DNA from: Caproicibacter sp047777415
GTDB lineage: Bacteria > Bacillota > Clostridia > Oscillospirales > Acutalibacteraceae
Assembly: GCA_047777415.1 (NCBI GenBank)
Contig: JBKEEO010000001.1
Coordinates: forward strand, 744,001 to 808,000
Reading direction: 5' to 3'
DNA length: 64,000 nucleotides
Below the pieces are notes generated by a model. It made no database searches. It saw nothing but the letters and a program-made list of their open reading frames with translations, and was not told where the DNA came from. Shown in pieces: positions 1 through 12,814 of this stretch. Position 1 is the first letter of the stretch. Every line of letters begins with the position of its first letter. A program made the translations under genes and the position numbers.

Positions 1-422
1 CAAAACAACCACCGGTGTTGCCAGTGCCATGGAACAGCTAAAGGAACAGTATGGCGAGAAATTTTCGCAGGTGTTTCGCAGTATTACCACAGATAACGGC
101 AGTGAGTTTGCGGCATTTTCAGCCTTTGAAGAACTAGGCACGGCAATCTACTTTGCTCATCCCTATTCTGCTTGGGAACGACCTGTAAATGAGAGGACCA
201 ATCGCATACTACGAAAATATATCCCAAAGGGTCGCTCCATCAATGGCTTTACCGCCGAACAAATCTTAATGTTTACAGACGAGATAAACGCCACGCCTAG
301 GAAACGATTAGGTTATCAGACCCCTGAGGAACTGTTTGATGCTCAACTGGACAGAATTTATACTTTAAACCCGTAGATAACTTTATCCAGTGAAAGTGTT
401 CAATTTGTTATTGCAATTTAAG
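1..422 (+). mobile_element. Right end of an IS30-family element (runs off the left edge)
   Basis: The segment carries the C-terminal part of an IS30-type transposase followed by about 45 bases of non-coding end sequence. At base 423 the sequence switches abruptly to the interior of an ISL3 transposase gene that exists complete at 16118-17332. That switch places the IS30 right end at about 422. The remainder of the IS30 element, and probably the other half of the interrupted ISL3 copy, lie outside the window. Confidence 0.75.
2..376 (+). CDS. IS30-family transposase, C-terminal part
   Basis: The frame is open from the window edge, so the true start is outside. It encodes the end of a DDE transposase of the IS30 family: the second catalytic aspartate is in TDNGSEF, followed about 35 residues later by the PYSAWERPVNERTNRILRKY block that carries the catalytic glutamate. 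The final residues (GYQTPEELFD) are typical of this family's C-terminus. It would catalyse excision and insertion of its own element. Nothing in the visible part is broken. Confidence 0.85.
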   Translation, partial: KTTTGVASAMEQLKEQYGEKFSQVFRSITTDNGSEFAAFSAFEELGTAIYFAHPYSAWERPVNERTNRILRKYIPKGRSINGFTAEQILMFTDEINATPRKRLGYQTPEELFDAQLDRIYTLNP

Positions 423-1115
423 ATGATATTTGTCAATGACATAATTGGAATTTTTAAAATATGTTTGAGCAATACCGGCATATGTACTCCACATATCGCT
501 GACGAAATGCTTCGTTTTAGAACGGTCAAGCTGGCCGAAATATCTTGTCAGTTTGTGGTTGTATCGAGCAGGAAGAATATCAAGAATTCGGTGACGGACC
601 GGATCGGTCAGAATGCACTGATATTTCTCGCCGCTTGTATTGCCTTTAAACTCATCAATCGACACAACTTCAGGTAATTGCTGCGGTTTTCCATAGTGGA
701 TACAATCGAAAAGCCGGATAATAGTTGAAACAGATAGATTTACTTCACGTGCTGCACTGGTGAAAGAACGCACGTCAGACAGCTTTGAAATGATATACGC
801 GGCTAAACGATTTGTAATGCGGTGATATCTCGGCAGAAACGAGTTATCTTCAAAGAAACGCTTTCCACACAAAGAACAGCGATACCGGCGCTTTCGGAGA
901 ATCAAACTAGTGTGTTTACCAAAAGCAGGGATGTCTTTTACTGTTTGACAACGGTAATCATGGACATAGCTGGTCCGATATCCACAGCAAGGGCAAACAT
1001 GTGGCTTTCTTGGTAACTCAATAAAAATTTCCGTTTTATCGGGCAATTGCCTCACATTTTTTACGATTACCCCTTTTAATCCTAGCAATTTTTCGGTAGA
1101 ATAAGTACAGAGCAT
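423..1115 (-). pseudogene. ISL3-family transposase, truncated (copy A)
   Basis: About 230 N-terminal residues remain of a transposase that is 399-404 residues in the complete copies. The start is set by GGAGGT placed seven bases before the ATG at 1115. The zinc-finger cysteines, helix-turn-helix and first two catalytic aspartates (VSIDEFKG and SDMWSTYA) are present. The C-terminal third with the catalytic glutamate is lost where IS30 sequence begins. Its sequence variants (CCGYRTS, RCSLCGK) match copy C rather than copies B and 2. It should be inactive. Confidence 0.85.
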
Positions 1116-1240
1116 ATCGATGACCTCCAATATGGGATAGTGGTAATTTCCATTTTAAAGGTTTTTCATCGAATATGCTCTACTTTTTTGTTCTTTTTTC
1201 GCAGGCCTATTCGTCACACCCCAACATTTATTATAGAGCC
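423..1240 (-). mobile_element. ISL3-family element, copy A (truncated by IS30)
   Basis: This is the transposase 5' side and outer left end of the ISL3 element that occurs complete three more times here. The outer end at 1240 matches the left ends of the other copies (TTTATTATAGAGCC on this strand). The complete copies are 1380 bp, so about 560 bp are missing, cut at 423 by the IS30 insertion. The target duplication cannot be checked because the other end is absent. Confidence 0.85.
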
Positions 1241-1248
1241 CAAATCAA

Positions 1249-1277
1249 TTGAATTATGAGATAGGGTATGTTAAAAT
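1249..1277 (+). promoter_or_regulatory. Promoter for the EamA transporter gene
   Basis: TTGAAT at 1249-1254 and TAAAAT at 1272-1277 are 17 bases apart, a good vegetative-type promoter. The -35 box starts nine bases outside the end of ISL3 copy A. Confidence 0.6.
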
Positions 1278-1315
1278 AAAAAAACTTTATTTGCTTTTTG
1301 GAAAGGAATGCAGAA

Positions 1316-2290
1316 ATGAACCTGCAAAAAGAAAGAATCTTAACGAAACCGACTGTTGTGTGCCTATTAGCCATGCTTTGCTGTGCTTTCTGGGGCAGTG
1401 CAGTTCCGGGTATTAAAAGTGGTTACAGACTATTTCAGATTTCCCAGGGAAACTTTCAAACACAGATACTATTTGCAGGCAGTCGTTTTTTCCTTGCAGG
1501 TATTTTGACTGTACTTATCGGAAGCGTGACCGCCAGAAAGTTCTTAGTTCCGCGGCGTGCATCCTTTCAGAGGATAGGAATTCTGAGCTTGTTTCAGACC
1601 ATACTGCAGTATATTCCCTTTTATATTGGCCTTGCATATGCCAGCGGCGTTAAAGCTTCTATATTAGTTGGAACAAATGTGTTTTTGTCCATCCTAATTG
1701 CGTGCCTGATCTTTCATCAAGAAAAATTAACTGCCCGCAAATTGTTGGGCAGCATCATTGGATTTTCGGGTGTGGTGTTGGTAAACCTAAACAGTGCAGG
1801 ACTTTCCATGGATTTTCACTTTTTTGGTGAAGGCATGATTCTAATATCCACCATGTCTACGGCAATTGCCGCCGTATTAATTAAGCAATTTTCCAAAAAG
1901 GATGATCCCGTTATGTTAAACGGGTACCAATTCATTTTTGGCGGGGCATTTTTAATGATGTGTGGATTTGTGTCCGGTGGAAGAATTACGCATTGGACGC
2001 TTGCAGGAGCTGCAGTTCTTTTGTATCTCGCTTTTCTTTCAGCGGCAGCCTATTCCCTTTGGAGTATCCTGCTGCGTTACAATCCGGTTTCACGCGTAAC
2101 CGTGTTCGGATTTATGAATCCGATATTTGGTGTATTGTTGTCTGCGGTCATTCTGAGTGAAAGTCAACAGGCCTTTGGCCTAAAAACTGCGTCGGCGCTT
2201 GTGTTAGTCAGTTTTGGAATTTATATTGTTAACAGGTCAGCTTCTCTGTTCCTTGAAAAACGCAAAACTTCCAAAATATATTACCGCTAA
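1316..2290 (+). CDS. EamA/DMT-family transporter
   Basis: A 324-residue inner-membrane protein of the drug/metabolite transporter superfamily with two repeated EamA halves of about five membrane helices each. Helix pairs can be followed from ACLLAMLCCAFWGSAVPG-like sequence near residue 20 to the last helix SALVLVSFGIYIVNR. The frame can be read upstream to a TTG at 1298, but GGAAAGGA sits eight bases before the ATG at 1316, which is the better start. The family exports small metabolites or drugs; the substrate cannot be read from sequence. A GNAT acetyltransferase follows after 20 bases, so the two are probably co-transcribed. Confidence 0.85.
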   Translation: MNLQKERILTKPTVVCLLAMLCCAFWGSAVPGIKSGYRLFQISQGNFQTQILFAGSRFFLAGILTVLIGSVTARKFLVPRRASFQRIGILSLFQTILQYIPFYIGLAYASGVKASILVGTNVFLSILIACLIFHQEKLTARKLLGSIIGFSGVVLVNLNSAGLSMDFHFFGEGMILISTMSTAIAAVLIKQFSKKDDPVMLNGYQFIFGGAFLMMCGFVSGGRITHWTLAGAAVLLYLAFLSAAAYSLWSILLRYNPVSRVTVFGFMNPIFGVLLSAVILSESQQAFGLKTASALVLVSFGIYIVNRSASLFLEKRKTSKIYYR

Positions 2291-2310
2291 AATTAAGCAG
2301 GAGTGTTTCT

Positions 2311-2919
2311 ATGTATCAAATCAGATTTGCATCGGAAAAAGATTCTTCCTCTATTTTAAAAATTTATCAGCCCTATATTCTAGAAACAGCTATCACATTT
2401 GAGGAAGAAGTTCCAACACCGGAGGAATATCGCGAACGTGTCGCCAGCATATCTCGTCAATATCCCTGGTTGGTCTGTGAGCGTAACGGTGTTGTCATAG
2501 GTTACGCATATGCACACCGCCAAATGGAACGGGCTTCTTATCGATGGAATGCGGAACTTTCCATTTATCTTGAACGCTCCAATATGCGCCGAGGAATCGG
2601 AAAGGCATTGTACGGCGCTCTGCTGGAAATTTTGCAGCATCAACGGATACAAAATGTTTATGCAGGAATTACGGTGCCGAATCCGAATAGTGAAAGATTA
2701 CACGAGTCCATGGGCTTTCATGTTCTGGGTACCTATCATCGTACGGGGTATAAATGCGGCAAATGGCATGACGTGGTTTGGTATGAAAAAGAAATCGGAA
2801 ACCATGAATCAAACCCGGTATCATTTTTGCCAATTCATGCTCTTAATCCCAAATTACTGCACGATATTTTAGATCGGTATAACCAACGCTTGAACAAAAG
2901 TCTAAAAATCAATAATTAA
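2311..2919 (+). CDS. GNAT acetyltransferase, phosphinothricin-acetyltransferase-like
   Basis: A 202-residue cytosolic N-acetyltransferase resembling the PAT/bar and methionine-sulfoximine acetyltransferase group. It uses acetyl-CoA to acetylate an amine, in characterised relatives the amino group of glutamine-like amino-acid analogues. The acetyl-CoA loop is the RRGIGKALY segment near residue 92, and the substrate-side motif is the IYQPYILETAITFEEE stretch near residue 17. About 40 C-terminal residues extend beyond the usual length of about 165 and show no motif I recognise. It lies 20 bases after an exporter, a pairing that would suit detoxification of a metabolite, but that is inference. 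Confidence 0.85.
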   Translation: MYQIRFASEKDSSSILKIYQPYILETAITFEEEVPTPEEYRERVASISRQYPWLVCERNGVVIGYAYAHRQMERASYRWNAELSIYLERSNMRRGIGKALYGALLEILQHQRIQNVYAGITVPNPNSERLHESMGFHVLGTYHRTGYKCGKWHDVVWYEKEIGNHESNPVSFLPIHALNPKLLHDILDRYNQRLNKSLKINN

Positions 2920-2974
2920 TTGTATTATAACAATACGATAATACAGTTGGTATTGTATTTTGCTCATAAATTAA

Positions 2975-3010
2975 GCCCGAAAGGCGTTCTGCACGCTTTT
3001 CGGGCATTTT
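2975..3010. terminator. Bidirectional intrinsic terminator
   Basis: GCCCGAAAGGCG and CGCTTTTCGGGC form a long stem followed by ATTTT on the plus strand, with an AT-rich stretch on the minus strand. It lies between the convergent GNAT and sleB genes and probably serves both. Confidence 0.8.
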
Positions 3011-3036
3011 ACTGAATCGTTCTGGCACTTTAAGAT

Positions 3037-3723
3037 TTATTTGCAAAAACGGTGTTCTCCAATGACGACAATGACCGGCCTTGACCAAATCCATGAACTG
3101 GTTGCCTTAGCGGGATTATAATAGTAAATGGCACCACCGGAAGGGTCCCAGCCGTTGATGGCATCGCGCGCTGCTTTGTACGCGGAATCTGCAACTGCCG
3201 CGTTAATGCCGCCGTCGTCGATGCACGAAAAAGCACCCGGCTGGTAGATAACGCCCGCAAGTGTATTCGGAAAAGAAGGATGCTCAATCCGGTTAAGGAT
3301 GACTGCTCCAACAGCAACCTGACCCTCATAAGGTTCCCCGCGCGCCTCGGCGGAAATCACTCTGGCAAGAAGATTGACGTCATTGCTGCTGAATCCGCCA
3401 ACAGAACCGCCGGACTCACCCGTAGGCAGTCCAATGGCACTCAATGTTTCCGGCCCGGCAACACCGTCAGCAGTTAGACCGTTTTTGCGCTGAAAGTAAA
3501 GTACTGCGTTTTTTGTCAGTGTGCCGTAAATGCCGTCTATTTCACCGTTGTAATATCCCCAGTTCTTCAGGCGCGTCTGAATCTGTTTGACTTCATCGCC
3601 TGTGGAGCCGACCTTGGAAAGGGTTTGTATGGAATTACCCATATGAGTAACTACCGCGATCATTAAGATGTTAACTAAAATAATAATGAATACTTTCCAT
3701 ACGTATGTTACTTTATTGTTCAA
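3037..3723 (-). CDS. sleB: Spore cortex-lytic enzyme SleB
   Basis: A 228-residue exported cell-wall hydrolase that degrades spore cortex peptidoglycan during germination as a lytic transglycosylase. Residues about 7-28 form a signal/membrane segment, residues about 40-95 a PG_binding_1 domain (GDEVKQIQTRLKNWGYY), and residues about 118-228 the SleB catalytic domain with the conserved glutamate in ISAEARGEP. The start is a TTG at 3723 preceded by AAGAGGTGG with seven bases spacing. It stands alone; no YpeB partner gene is adjacent, which is usual in many Clostridia that keep sleB separately. Length and motifs look complete. Confidence 0.9.
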   Translation of the reverse strand: MNNKVTYVWKVFIIILVNILMIAVVTHMGNSIQTLSKVGSTGDEVKQIQTRLKNWGYYNGEIDGIYGTLTKNAVLYFQRKNGLTADGVAGPETLSAIGLPTGESGGSVGGFSSNDVNLLARVISAEARGEPYEGQVAVGAVILNRIEHPSFPNTLAGVIYQPGAFSCIDDGGINAAVADSAYKAARDAINGWDPSGGAIYYYNPAKATSSWIWSRPVIVVIGEHRFCK

Positions 3724-3879
3724 GAGAATACCACCTCTTAAAACAGATTTTTCCCAGATACGGCAGGTTTATCCCTAAAGAAAAAGGCAATTTCAACCCA
3801 GAATCAACTTTATAGATAAGTATGTTTCAACTGAAACTGTCGATGAAAAAGAAAACTCTAAAAAAAATGAAAAAAAGGG

Positions 3880-3908
3880 TTGACAAGAGGGAGGTGTTTT
3901 GGTATTAT
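3880..3908 (+). promoter_or_regulatory. rRNA operon promoter
   Basis: TTGACA at 3880-3885, a 17-base spacer and TATTAT at 3903-3908. It lies about 250 bases upstream of mature 16S rRNA. The only other feature in the gap from 3724 is the leader described next. Confidence 0.85.
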
Positions 3909-3972
3909 AGTGGAGCGCCTTACGGAAAGGGCGCTGCGGAAAGAGAGTTCGAAAGAGCCTGAAAGCCGCATG

Positions 3973-4005
3973 GGACCTTGAAAATTAAACAACGAGAGAG
4001 AAGAA
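3973..4005 (+). other. 5' arm of the pre-16S processing stalk
   Basis: GACCTTGAAAATTAAACAAC at 3974 onwards is nearly complementary to the trailer at 5739-5770 (GTTGTTTAATTTTGAAGG). The two arms would pair around 16S rRNA and form the double-stranded RNase III processing stalk. Confidence 0.75.
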
Positions 4006-4160
4006 GAGGAACCCGTAAAGGACGAGAGTTAAAAGTACTTTCGGACGAAAGAGAAGAACAACTCTTTTGGAAAAAACCGAAGAGCGATACGTTAGTGTAT
4101 CGGAAGAGAGCCTAAAAGCTCTAAGATAGATATAGACGCCGAGAGGCGAGTATATACCAT

Positions 4161-5682
<1,522 letters not shown>

Positions 5683-5738
5683 TGGAGAGAAGAACGAACG
5701 GAAGGTTTGTTCAAAATCCAAGGTCAGTTACGGAGCAC

Positions 5739-5770
5739 TCTTCTTTGAATCGTTGTTTAATTTTGAAGGC
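5739..5770 (+). other. 3' arm of the pre-16S processing stalk
   Basis: Complementary to the leader segment at 3973-4005, with CGTTGTTTAATTTTGAAGG as the core. It follows the 16S 3' end by about 60 bases. Confidence 0.75.
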
Positions 5771-5861
5771 CCCGAACAGCTTTCGAAAAGAAAGTTGAAA
5801 AGAGTCTTCAAGAAGTGGAGTCGAGAACGGCCAACAGTTGAATAGAGCTCCTAAGAGATAT

Positions 5862-5937
5862 GGGGGTATAGCTCAGCTGGGAGAGCGCCTGCTTTGCAAG
5901 CAGGAGGTCAACGGTTCGATCCCGTTTATCTCCACCA
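5862..5937 (+). tRNA. tRNA-Ala (anticodon TGC)
   Basis: A 76-base cloverleaf with anticodon TGC in the loop CTTTGCAAG, a TTCGATC T-loop and an encoded CCA end. The acceptor stem GGGGGTA/TATCTCC contains two G-T wobbles. It lies in the 16S-23S spacer, as is common. Confidence 0.95.
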
Positions 5938-6070
5938 GCGGACGAAGTCCGCGGTTACGAACGCGCTGGAGCGAAAAAGACAACAGACGCGGAAAGGACC
6001 GCAGAGTAAGTCCCAAAAAACGGCTATTGTGGCTGAAGTAACACCGGATAGCCTCGATGCCGGGAAATAT

Positions 6071-6147
<77 letters not shown>

Positions 6148-6454
6148 CGGGTAACACCCGAGGTATTGCCCGCCGTTGAGAAACGGAAGGAAAGAACCTT
6201 GGTGTGGCGGGACAGTCGAAAGATACTCCCGAAACCCCAAAAAATACATATGATATTTGAAAAAATATTGTATGTCATTTGCAGACTTGTAAAGTCCGCG
6301 ATAGAACAGGTATTTGATATCTGTAAGTTGATCCGCGACGGAACGGTCTGCGACCGTACCTTGAAAACTGAATAAAGCGAGAAGCAGATAAGCGAGAAAA
6401 GTTGTTATTCTAAATATATTTAGGAAACTACAATTTTGAGAACCAAAATCACAT
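6148..6454 (+). other. tRNA-Ile to 23S spacer with 5' arm of the pre-23S stalk
   Basis: No gene is seen in these 307 bases. At 6359-6385 the sequence TTGAAAACTGAATAAAGC is complementary to 9430-9452 (TTTATTCAGTTTTCAGG) after 23S. The two should pair as the RNase III stalk around pre-23S rRNA. Confidence 0.7.
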
Positions 6455-9390
<2,936 letters not shown>

Positions 9391-9464
9391 TATTTTTGGT
9401 TCGTCCAATTAGTTTTCTCCTTTCGCTTCTTTCCTTTATTCAGTTTTCAGGGTATGAAAATTTA

Positions 9465-9495
9465 GAGCTTGCCTTATTGGCAAGCTCTTTTTTAT
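9465..9495 (+). terminator. rRNA operon terminator
   Basis: GAGCTTGCC and GGCAAGCTC form a 9-bp stem with a TTATT loop, followed by TTTTTTATTT. It ends the operon right after 23S, without a 5S gene. Confidence 0.9.
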
Positions 9496-9527
9496 TTATT
9501 TTGATATTGGTATAATTTTTTGAGTTT

Positions 9528-9535
9528 TCATTTAA
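9528..9535 (+). repeat. Left 8-bp target duplication of ISL3 copy 2
   Basis: TCATTTAA here is repeated exactly at 10916-10923 on the other side of the element. Eight bases is the duplication length usual for the ISL3 family. Confidence 0.9.
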
Positions 9536-10915
9536 GGCTCTATAATAAATGTTGGGGTGTGACGAATAGGCCTGCGAAAAAAGAGCAAAAAAGTAGAGCA
9601 TATTCGATGAAAAAACTTTAAAATGGAGATTACCACACCACCATTTGGGAGGTCATCGATATGCTCTGTACTCATTCTATCGAAAAATTGCTTGGATTAA
9701 AAGGGGTAATCGTAAAAAATGTGAGGCAATTGCCTGATAAAACGGAAATTTTTATTGAGTTACCGAGAAAGCCGCATGTTTGCCCCTGTTGTGGCCATCA
9801 AACCAGCTACGTTCATGATTACCGTTGTCAAACCGTGAAAGACATTCCCGCTTTTGGCAAACATACCTCCCTGATTCTACGAAAGCGCCGATATCGCTGC
9901 CATTCTTGTGGAAAGCGTTTCTTTGAGGATAATTCGTTTTTGCCTAGATATCACCGCATGACAAACCGTTTAGCCGTATATATCATTTCAAAGCTTTCCG
10001 ACGTGCGTTCTTTTACCAGTGTAGCATGTGAGGTGAATCTATCTGTTTCAACTATTATCCGTCTTTTCGATTGTATCCATTATGGAAAACCGCAGCAATT
10101 ACCTGAAGTTGTATCGATTGATGAGTTTAAAGGCAATACAAGCGGCGAGAAATATCAGTGCATTCTGACCGATCCGGTCAGTCACCGAATTCTTGATATT
10201 CTTCCTGCTCGATACAACCACAAACTGACAGAATATTTCGGCCAGCTTGACCGTTCTAAAACGAAGCATTTCGTCAGCGATATGTGGAGTACATATGCCG
10301 GTATTGCCCAAACATATTTTAAAAATTCCAATTATGTCATTGACAAATATCATTACATTCGCCAAGTATTTTGGGCCTTTGAAGCCGTTCGCAAGGAAGA
10401 ACAGAAAAAATTCAGCAAAACCCGAAGAATTCATTTTAAACGCTCCCGAATCTTGCTGAACAAGCGATATCAATTTCTCACTCCTGAGCAAAAGCAACAG
10501 GTCGATCTTATGCTCTATGCCAGTAACCGTCTGCTGACAGCCTACTCTCTGAAAGAACAGTTTTTCAAAGTCCTTGAATCTTCTGACAGCGTGTCTGCAC
10601 GGACAGCGCTATCCCATTGGATTATGGCCGCACAAAACAGTGGCCTTTTGAAATTTGTTGCTTGTGGAAATACTATGGTTCGCTGGTCAAAAGGTATTCT
10701 AAATTCGTTTGATTGTCCTTACACCAATGGTTTTACCGAAGGGGTTAACAACAAGATTAAGGTACTCAAACGCAATGCCTACGGTTATCGTAATTTTCGT
10801 CGCTTCCGCAATCGTATTCTTCACATGTTCCATCATTCAACGAAAAATGGAGCAGCTTAACGCCGCTCCATCCGGTGTTTCCATTTTGGGTTACCCCAAC
10901 TATTGACATAGAGCC
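9536..10915 (+). mobile_element. ISL3-family element, copy 2 (complete, 1380 bp)
   Basis: The element runs from GGCTCTATAATAAATGTTGG at the left end to CCAACTATTGACATAGAGCC at the right end. These are imperfect terminal inverted repeats sharing GGCTCTAT and TTGGGGT. It is flanked by 8-bp direct repeats (TCATTTAA) and contains one intact transposase gene. It landed 33 bases past the rRNA terminator and its right target duplication overlaps the stop codon of a decayed chemotaxis-receptor gene. Confidence 0.95.
9661..10860 (+). CDS. ISL3-family transposase (copy 2)
   Basis: A 399-residue transposase. Residues about 38-100 carry zinc-finger cysteine pairs (CPCCG, CHSCGKRF), followed by a helix-turn-helix (NLSVSTIIRLF). 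The DDE catalytic domain has aspartates in VSIDEFKG (about residue 157) and SDMWSTYA (about 203), and the glutamate in GFTEGVNNKIK near residue 360. GGGAGGT lies seven bases before the ATG. The frame is intact, so the element may be active. Confidence 0.93.
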   Translation: MLCTHSIEKLLGLKGVIVKNVRQLPDKTEIFIELPRKPHVCPCCGHQTSYVHDYRCQTVKDIPAFGKHTSLILRKRRYRCHSCGKRFFEDNSFLPRYHRMTNRLAVYIISKLSDVRSFTSVACEVNLSVSTIIRLFDCIHYGKPQQLPEVVSIDEFKGNTSGEKYQCILTDPVSHRILDILPARYNHKLTEYFGQLDRSKTKHFVSDMWSTYAGIAQTYFKNSNYVIDKYHYIRQVFWAFEAVRKEEQKKFSKTRRIHFKRSRILLNKRYQFLTPEQKQQVDLMLYASNRLLTAYSLKEQFFKVLESSDSVSARTALSHWIMAAQNSGLLKFVACGNTMVRWSKGILNSFDCPYTNGFTEGVNNKIKVLKRNAYGYRNFRRFRNRILHMFHHSTKNGAA

Positions 10916-10923
10916 TCATTTAA
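10916..10923 (+). repeat. Right 8-bp target duplication of ISL3 copy 2
   Basis: Exact copy of TCATTTAA at 9528-9535. Confidence 0.9.
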
Positions 10924-11345
10924 ACGTTGGTTTCTTTTAAATGAAATTTACTGACTTCCTGATGTAGCAGAGCTGCTTGTTCAGACAAATTATCAGTGGC
11001 GGCTGAACTTTGCTCCGCTGTTGCTGAATTTGTCTGTACAATGAGCGGATATACGCTCAATTATCTGCGTAACACGGGAATTTTCATTGGATTGTTCATG
11101 GGATATGTTATCTGCACGGATGATTGCGTGATTGACTTGACGTAATTGTTCATACGCATTTCGTTAATATTGAGCTGTTTTTGCGCCATTTGGACACCTA
11201 TCTGGACTTTCTCCAGAGAATTTTGGATAAGCGCTGCAGTTTCTTTGGAGGCTTTAAACGAATGATACTGCACATATTTTTGTTCCAATTTTGCGTATTT
11301 TCACTTTGAATTTTAAACACCGTTCCTCCCATTTGCGTTATGCTT
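10920..11345 (-). pseudogene. Decayed methyl-accepting chemotaxis protein, C-terminal signalling part
   Basis: On the minus strand the last 35 residues read as NSATAEQSSAATDNLSEQAA followed by LLHQEVSKFHLKETNV, the typical end of a methyl-accepting chemotaxis protein. About 100 residues upstream, KASKETAALIQNSLEKVQIG resembles another part of the cytoplasmic helical domain. The parts are in different frames, with at least two frameshifts, and the sensor and membrane regions are missing. The gene is therefore dead. The upstream limit is uncertain. Confidence 0.7.
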
Positions 11346-11602
11346 CTTCTATCAAACCCCATAATAGAATTTTCAATTGTTTTAATATTCTAAGAAAGAA
11401 ATAATATAATAGAAAATATAATGAAAGAATATTGTGCAAATCGACGACGCCTATATATAATTAGTAGCTGTATAAAATTGTGTTTGAAAATATTTATAAA
11501 ATACAGTATGATGGGAGTATCTGCAAAAGATTGAATAAGTTCGTTTATTCAAAATTGCAATATGATGCATGTTGATATAATAAAAAATAAAGGAGGATCT
11601 TT

Positions 11603-12037
11603 ATGTTAGTTCGTCCCCCAGTCAACTTTGTCGTCATGTTAATCATGCTGTTTTCGTTTCTCGTTTTAATTATACAGCACGTACTGTTTGCTCTTGCTGC
11701 CTATCATGATGCACAGGCGAGGGGGAATCCGAATGCTGTCCTTTGGGGGCTTGCAGTTGGATTTCTTGGCATAATACCCGGGGTGATTTATTTATGTGTC
11801 CGCGACACCGGCATCCGTATGACGCGGTGCACAAACTGTGGATATCCTCATGATGTGACCGACTTCTATTGCCCAAAATGCGGACAAAAAAATACGGGGC
11901 AGGTGCAGACAAATCCGTATGAGCCATTGCTGGCCGCAAGGGCAAAAAAAGAATTATATGCCGGAATCGCGGTTATTGCTATCTGGTTATTGATGATGAT
12001 TTTCGTCTGGCTATTATGTTTAATTGAGTTTAGTTAA
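11603..12037 (+). CDS. Small membrane protein with a zinc ribbon
   Basis: A 144-residue protein of unknown function. Two hydrophobic segments lie at about residues 8-30 and 45-68, a zinc ribbon CTNCGYPHDVTDFYCPKCGQ at about 76-95, and a third membrane helix at about 122-142. AAAGGAGG sits seven bases before the ATG. It is followed after 42 bases by an ABC exporter pair in the same direction, so it may be an accessory subunit or regulator of that exporter; this is inference from position only. Confidence 0.7.
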   Translation: MLVRPPVNFVVMLIMLFSFLVLIIQHVLFALAAYHDAQARGNPNAVLWGLAVGFLGIIPGVIYLCVRDTGIRMTRCTNCGYPHDVTDFYCPKCGQKNTGQVQTNPYEPLLAARAKKELYAGIAVIAIWLLMMIFVWLLCLIEFS

Positions 12038-12079
12038 TGGAAAGCAATCAATGCGAACACAAAAGATATAGGAGAATTT

Positions 12080-12814
12080 ATGCTTGAAGTACAACATTTA
12101 ACGAAGAAGTACCATAAGCTCGTTGCAAACGATGACCTTAGCTTCCTTGTGGAAGATGGAGAGGTTGCGGTATTGGCAGGTCCAAACGGGGCGGGCAAAT
12201 CCACCGCAATTAAATGTATTGCCGGTCTTTTGCGCTTTCAGGGAAATGTGCTGATTTGCGGGTATCCTAATAAAAGTGTGGAGGCAAAGCGGTGCTTTGG
12301 TTATATCCCGGAAATCCCCGCGCCCATGGAATCCCTAACGGTGATGGAGCATCTGGAGTTTATTGCGCGGGCATATCGTGTGAAAGACTGGAAAAAACGT
12401 GCCGACGTCCTTTTGGAGCGTTTGGAGCTGGATGACAAGCAGAACAAGCTTGGCAGCGAACTTTCCAAAGGAATGCAGCAAAAACTGAGCATCTGCTGCG
12501 CACTGCTGCCGGAGCCGAAAGTTGTTCTTTTGGACGAGCCGCTTGTCGGACTAGACCCACACGCCATCAAGGAGCTGAGAACCATAATCGGAGAACTGCG
12601 CAGCAGCGGCTGTTCTGTGCTGGTTAGTACACATATGCTGGATACCGTAAGTGAAATTTGGGATAAGGTACTCATTATGATGAACGGTAAAATTGCGGCA
12701 CAGCGCACGCGGAGCGAGCTAAGCGTAAGCGGAGAAAATTTGGAACAGGTGTTCTTTTCAATTACGGAGGGAAAGGAGGAAGCCCTTGGAAGCGATTCTT
12801 TACATCACACGTAA
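12080..12814 (+). CDS. ABC transporter ATP-binding protein
   Basis: A 244-residue ATPase of an ABC exporter. Walker A is GPNGAGKST (about residues 34-42), the signature LSKGMQQKL (about 133-141), Walker B VVLLDEPLVGLD (about 152-163) and the switch histidine is in STHM. The Q-loop position reads GYIPEIP, with glutamate in place of glutamine, as is common among ABC-2-like exporter ATPases. The last 29 bases overlap the start of the permease gene, indicating translational coupling. The substrate is unknown. Confidence 0.9.
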   Translation: MLEVQHLTKKYHKLVANDDLSFLVEDGEVAVLAGPNGAGKSTAIKCIAGLLRFQGNVLICGYPNKSVEAKRCFGYIPEIPAPMESLTVMEHLEFIARAYRVKDWKKRADVLLERLELDDKQNKLGSELSKGMQQKLSICCALLPEPKVVLLDEPLVGLDPHAIKELRTIIGELRSSGCSVLVSTHMLDTVSEIWDKVLIMMNGKIAAQRTRSELSVSGENLEQVFFSITEGKEEALGSDSLHHT

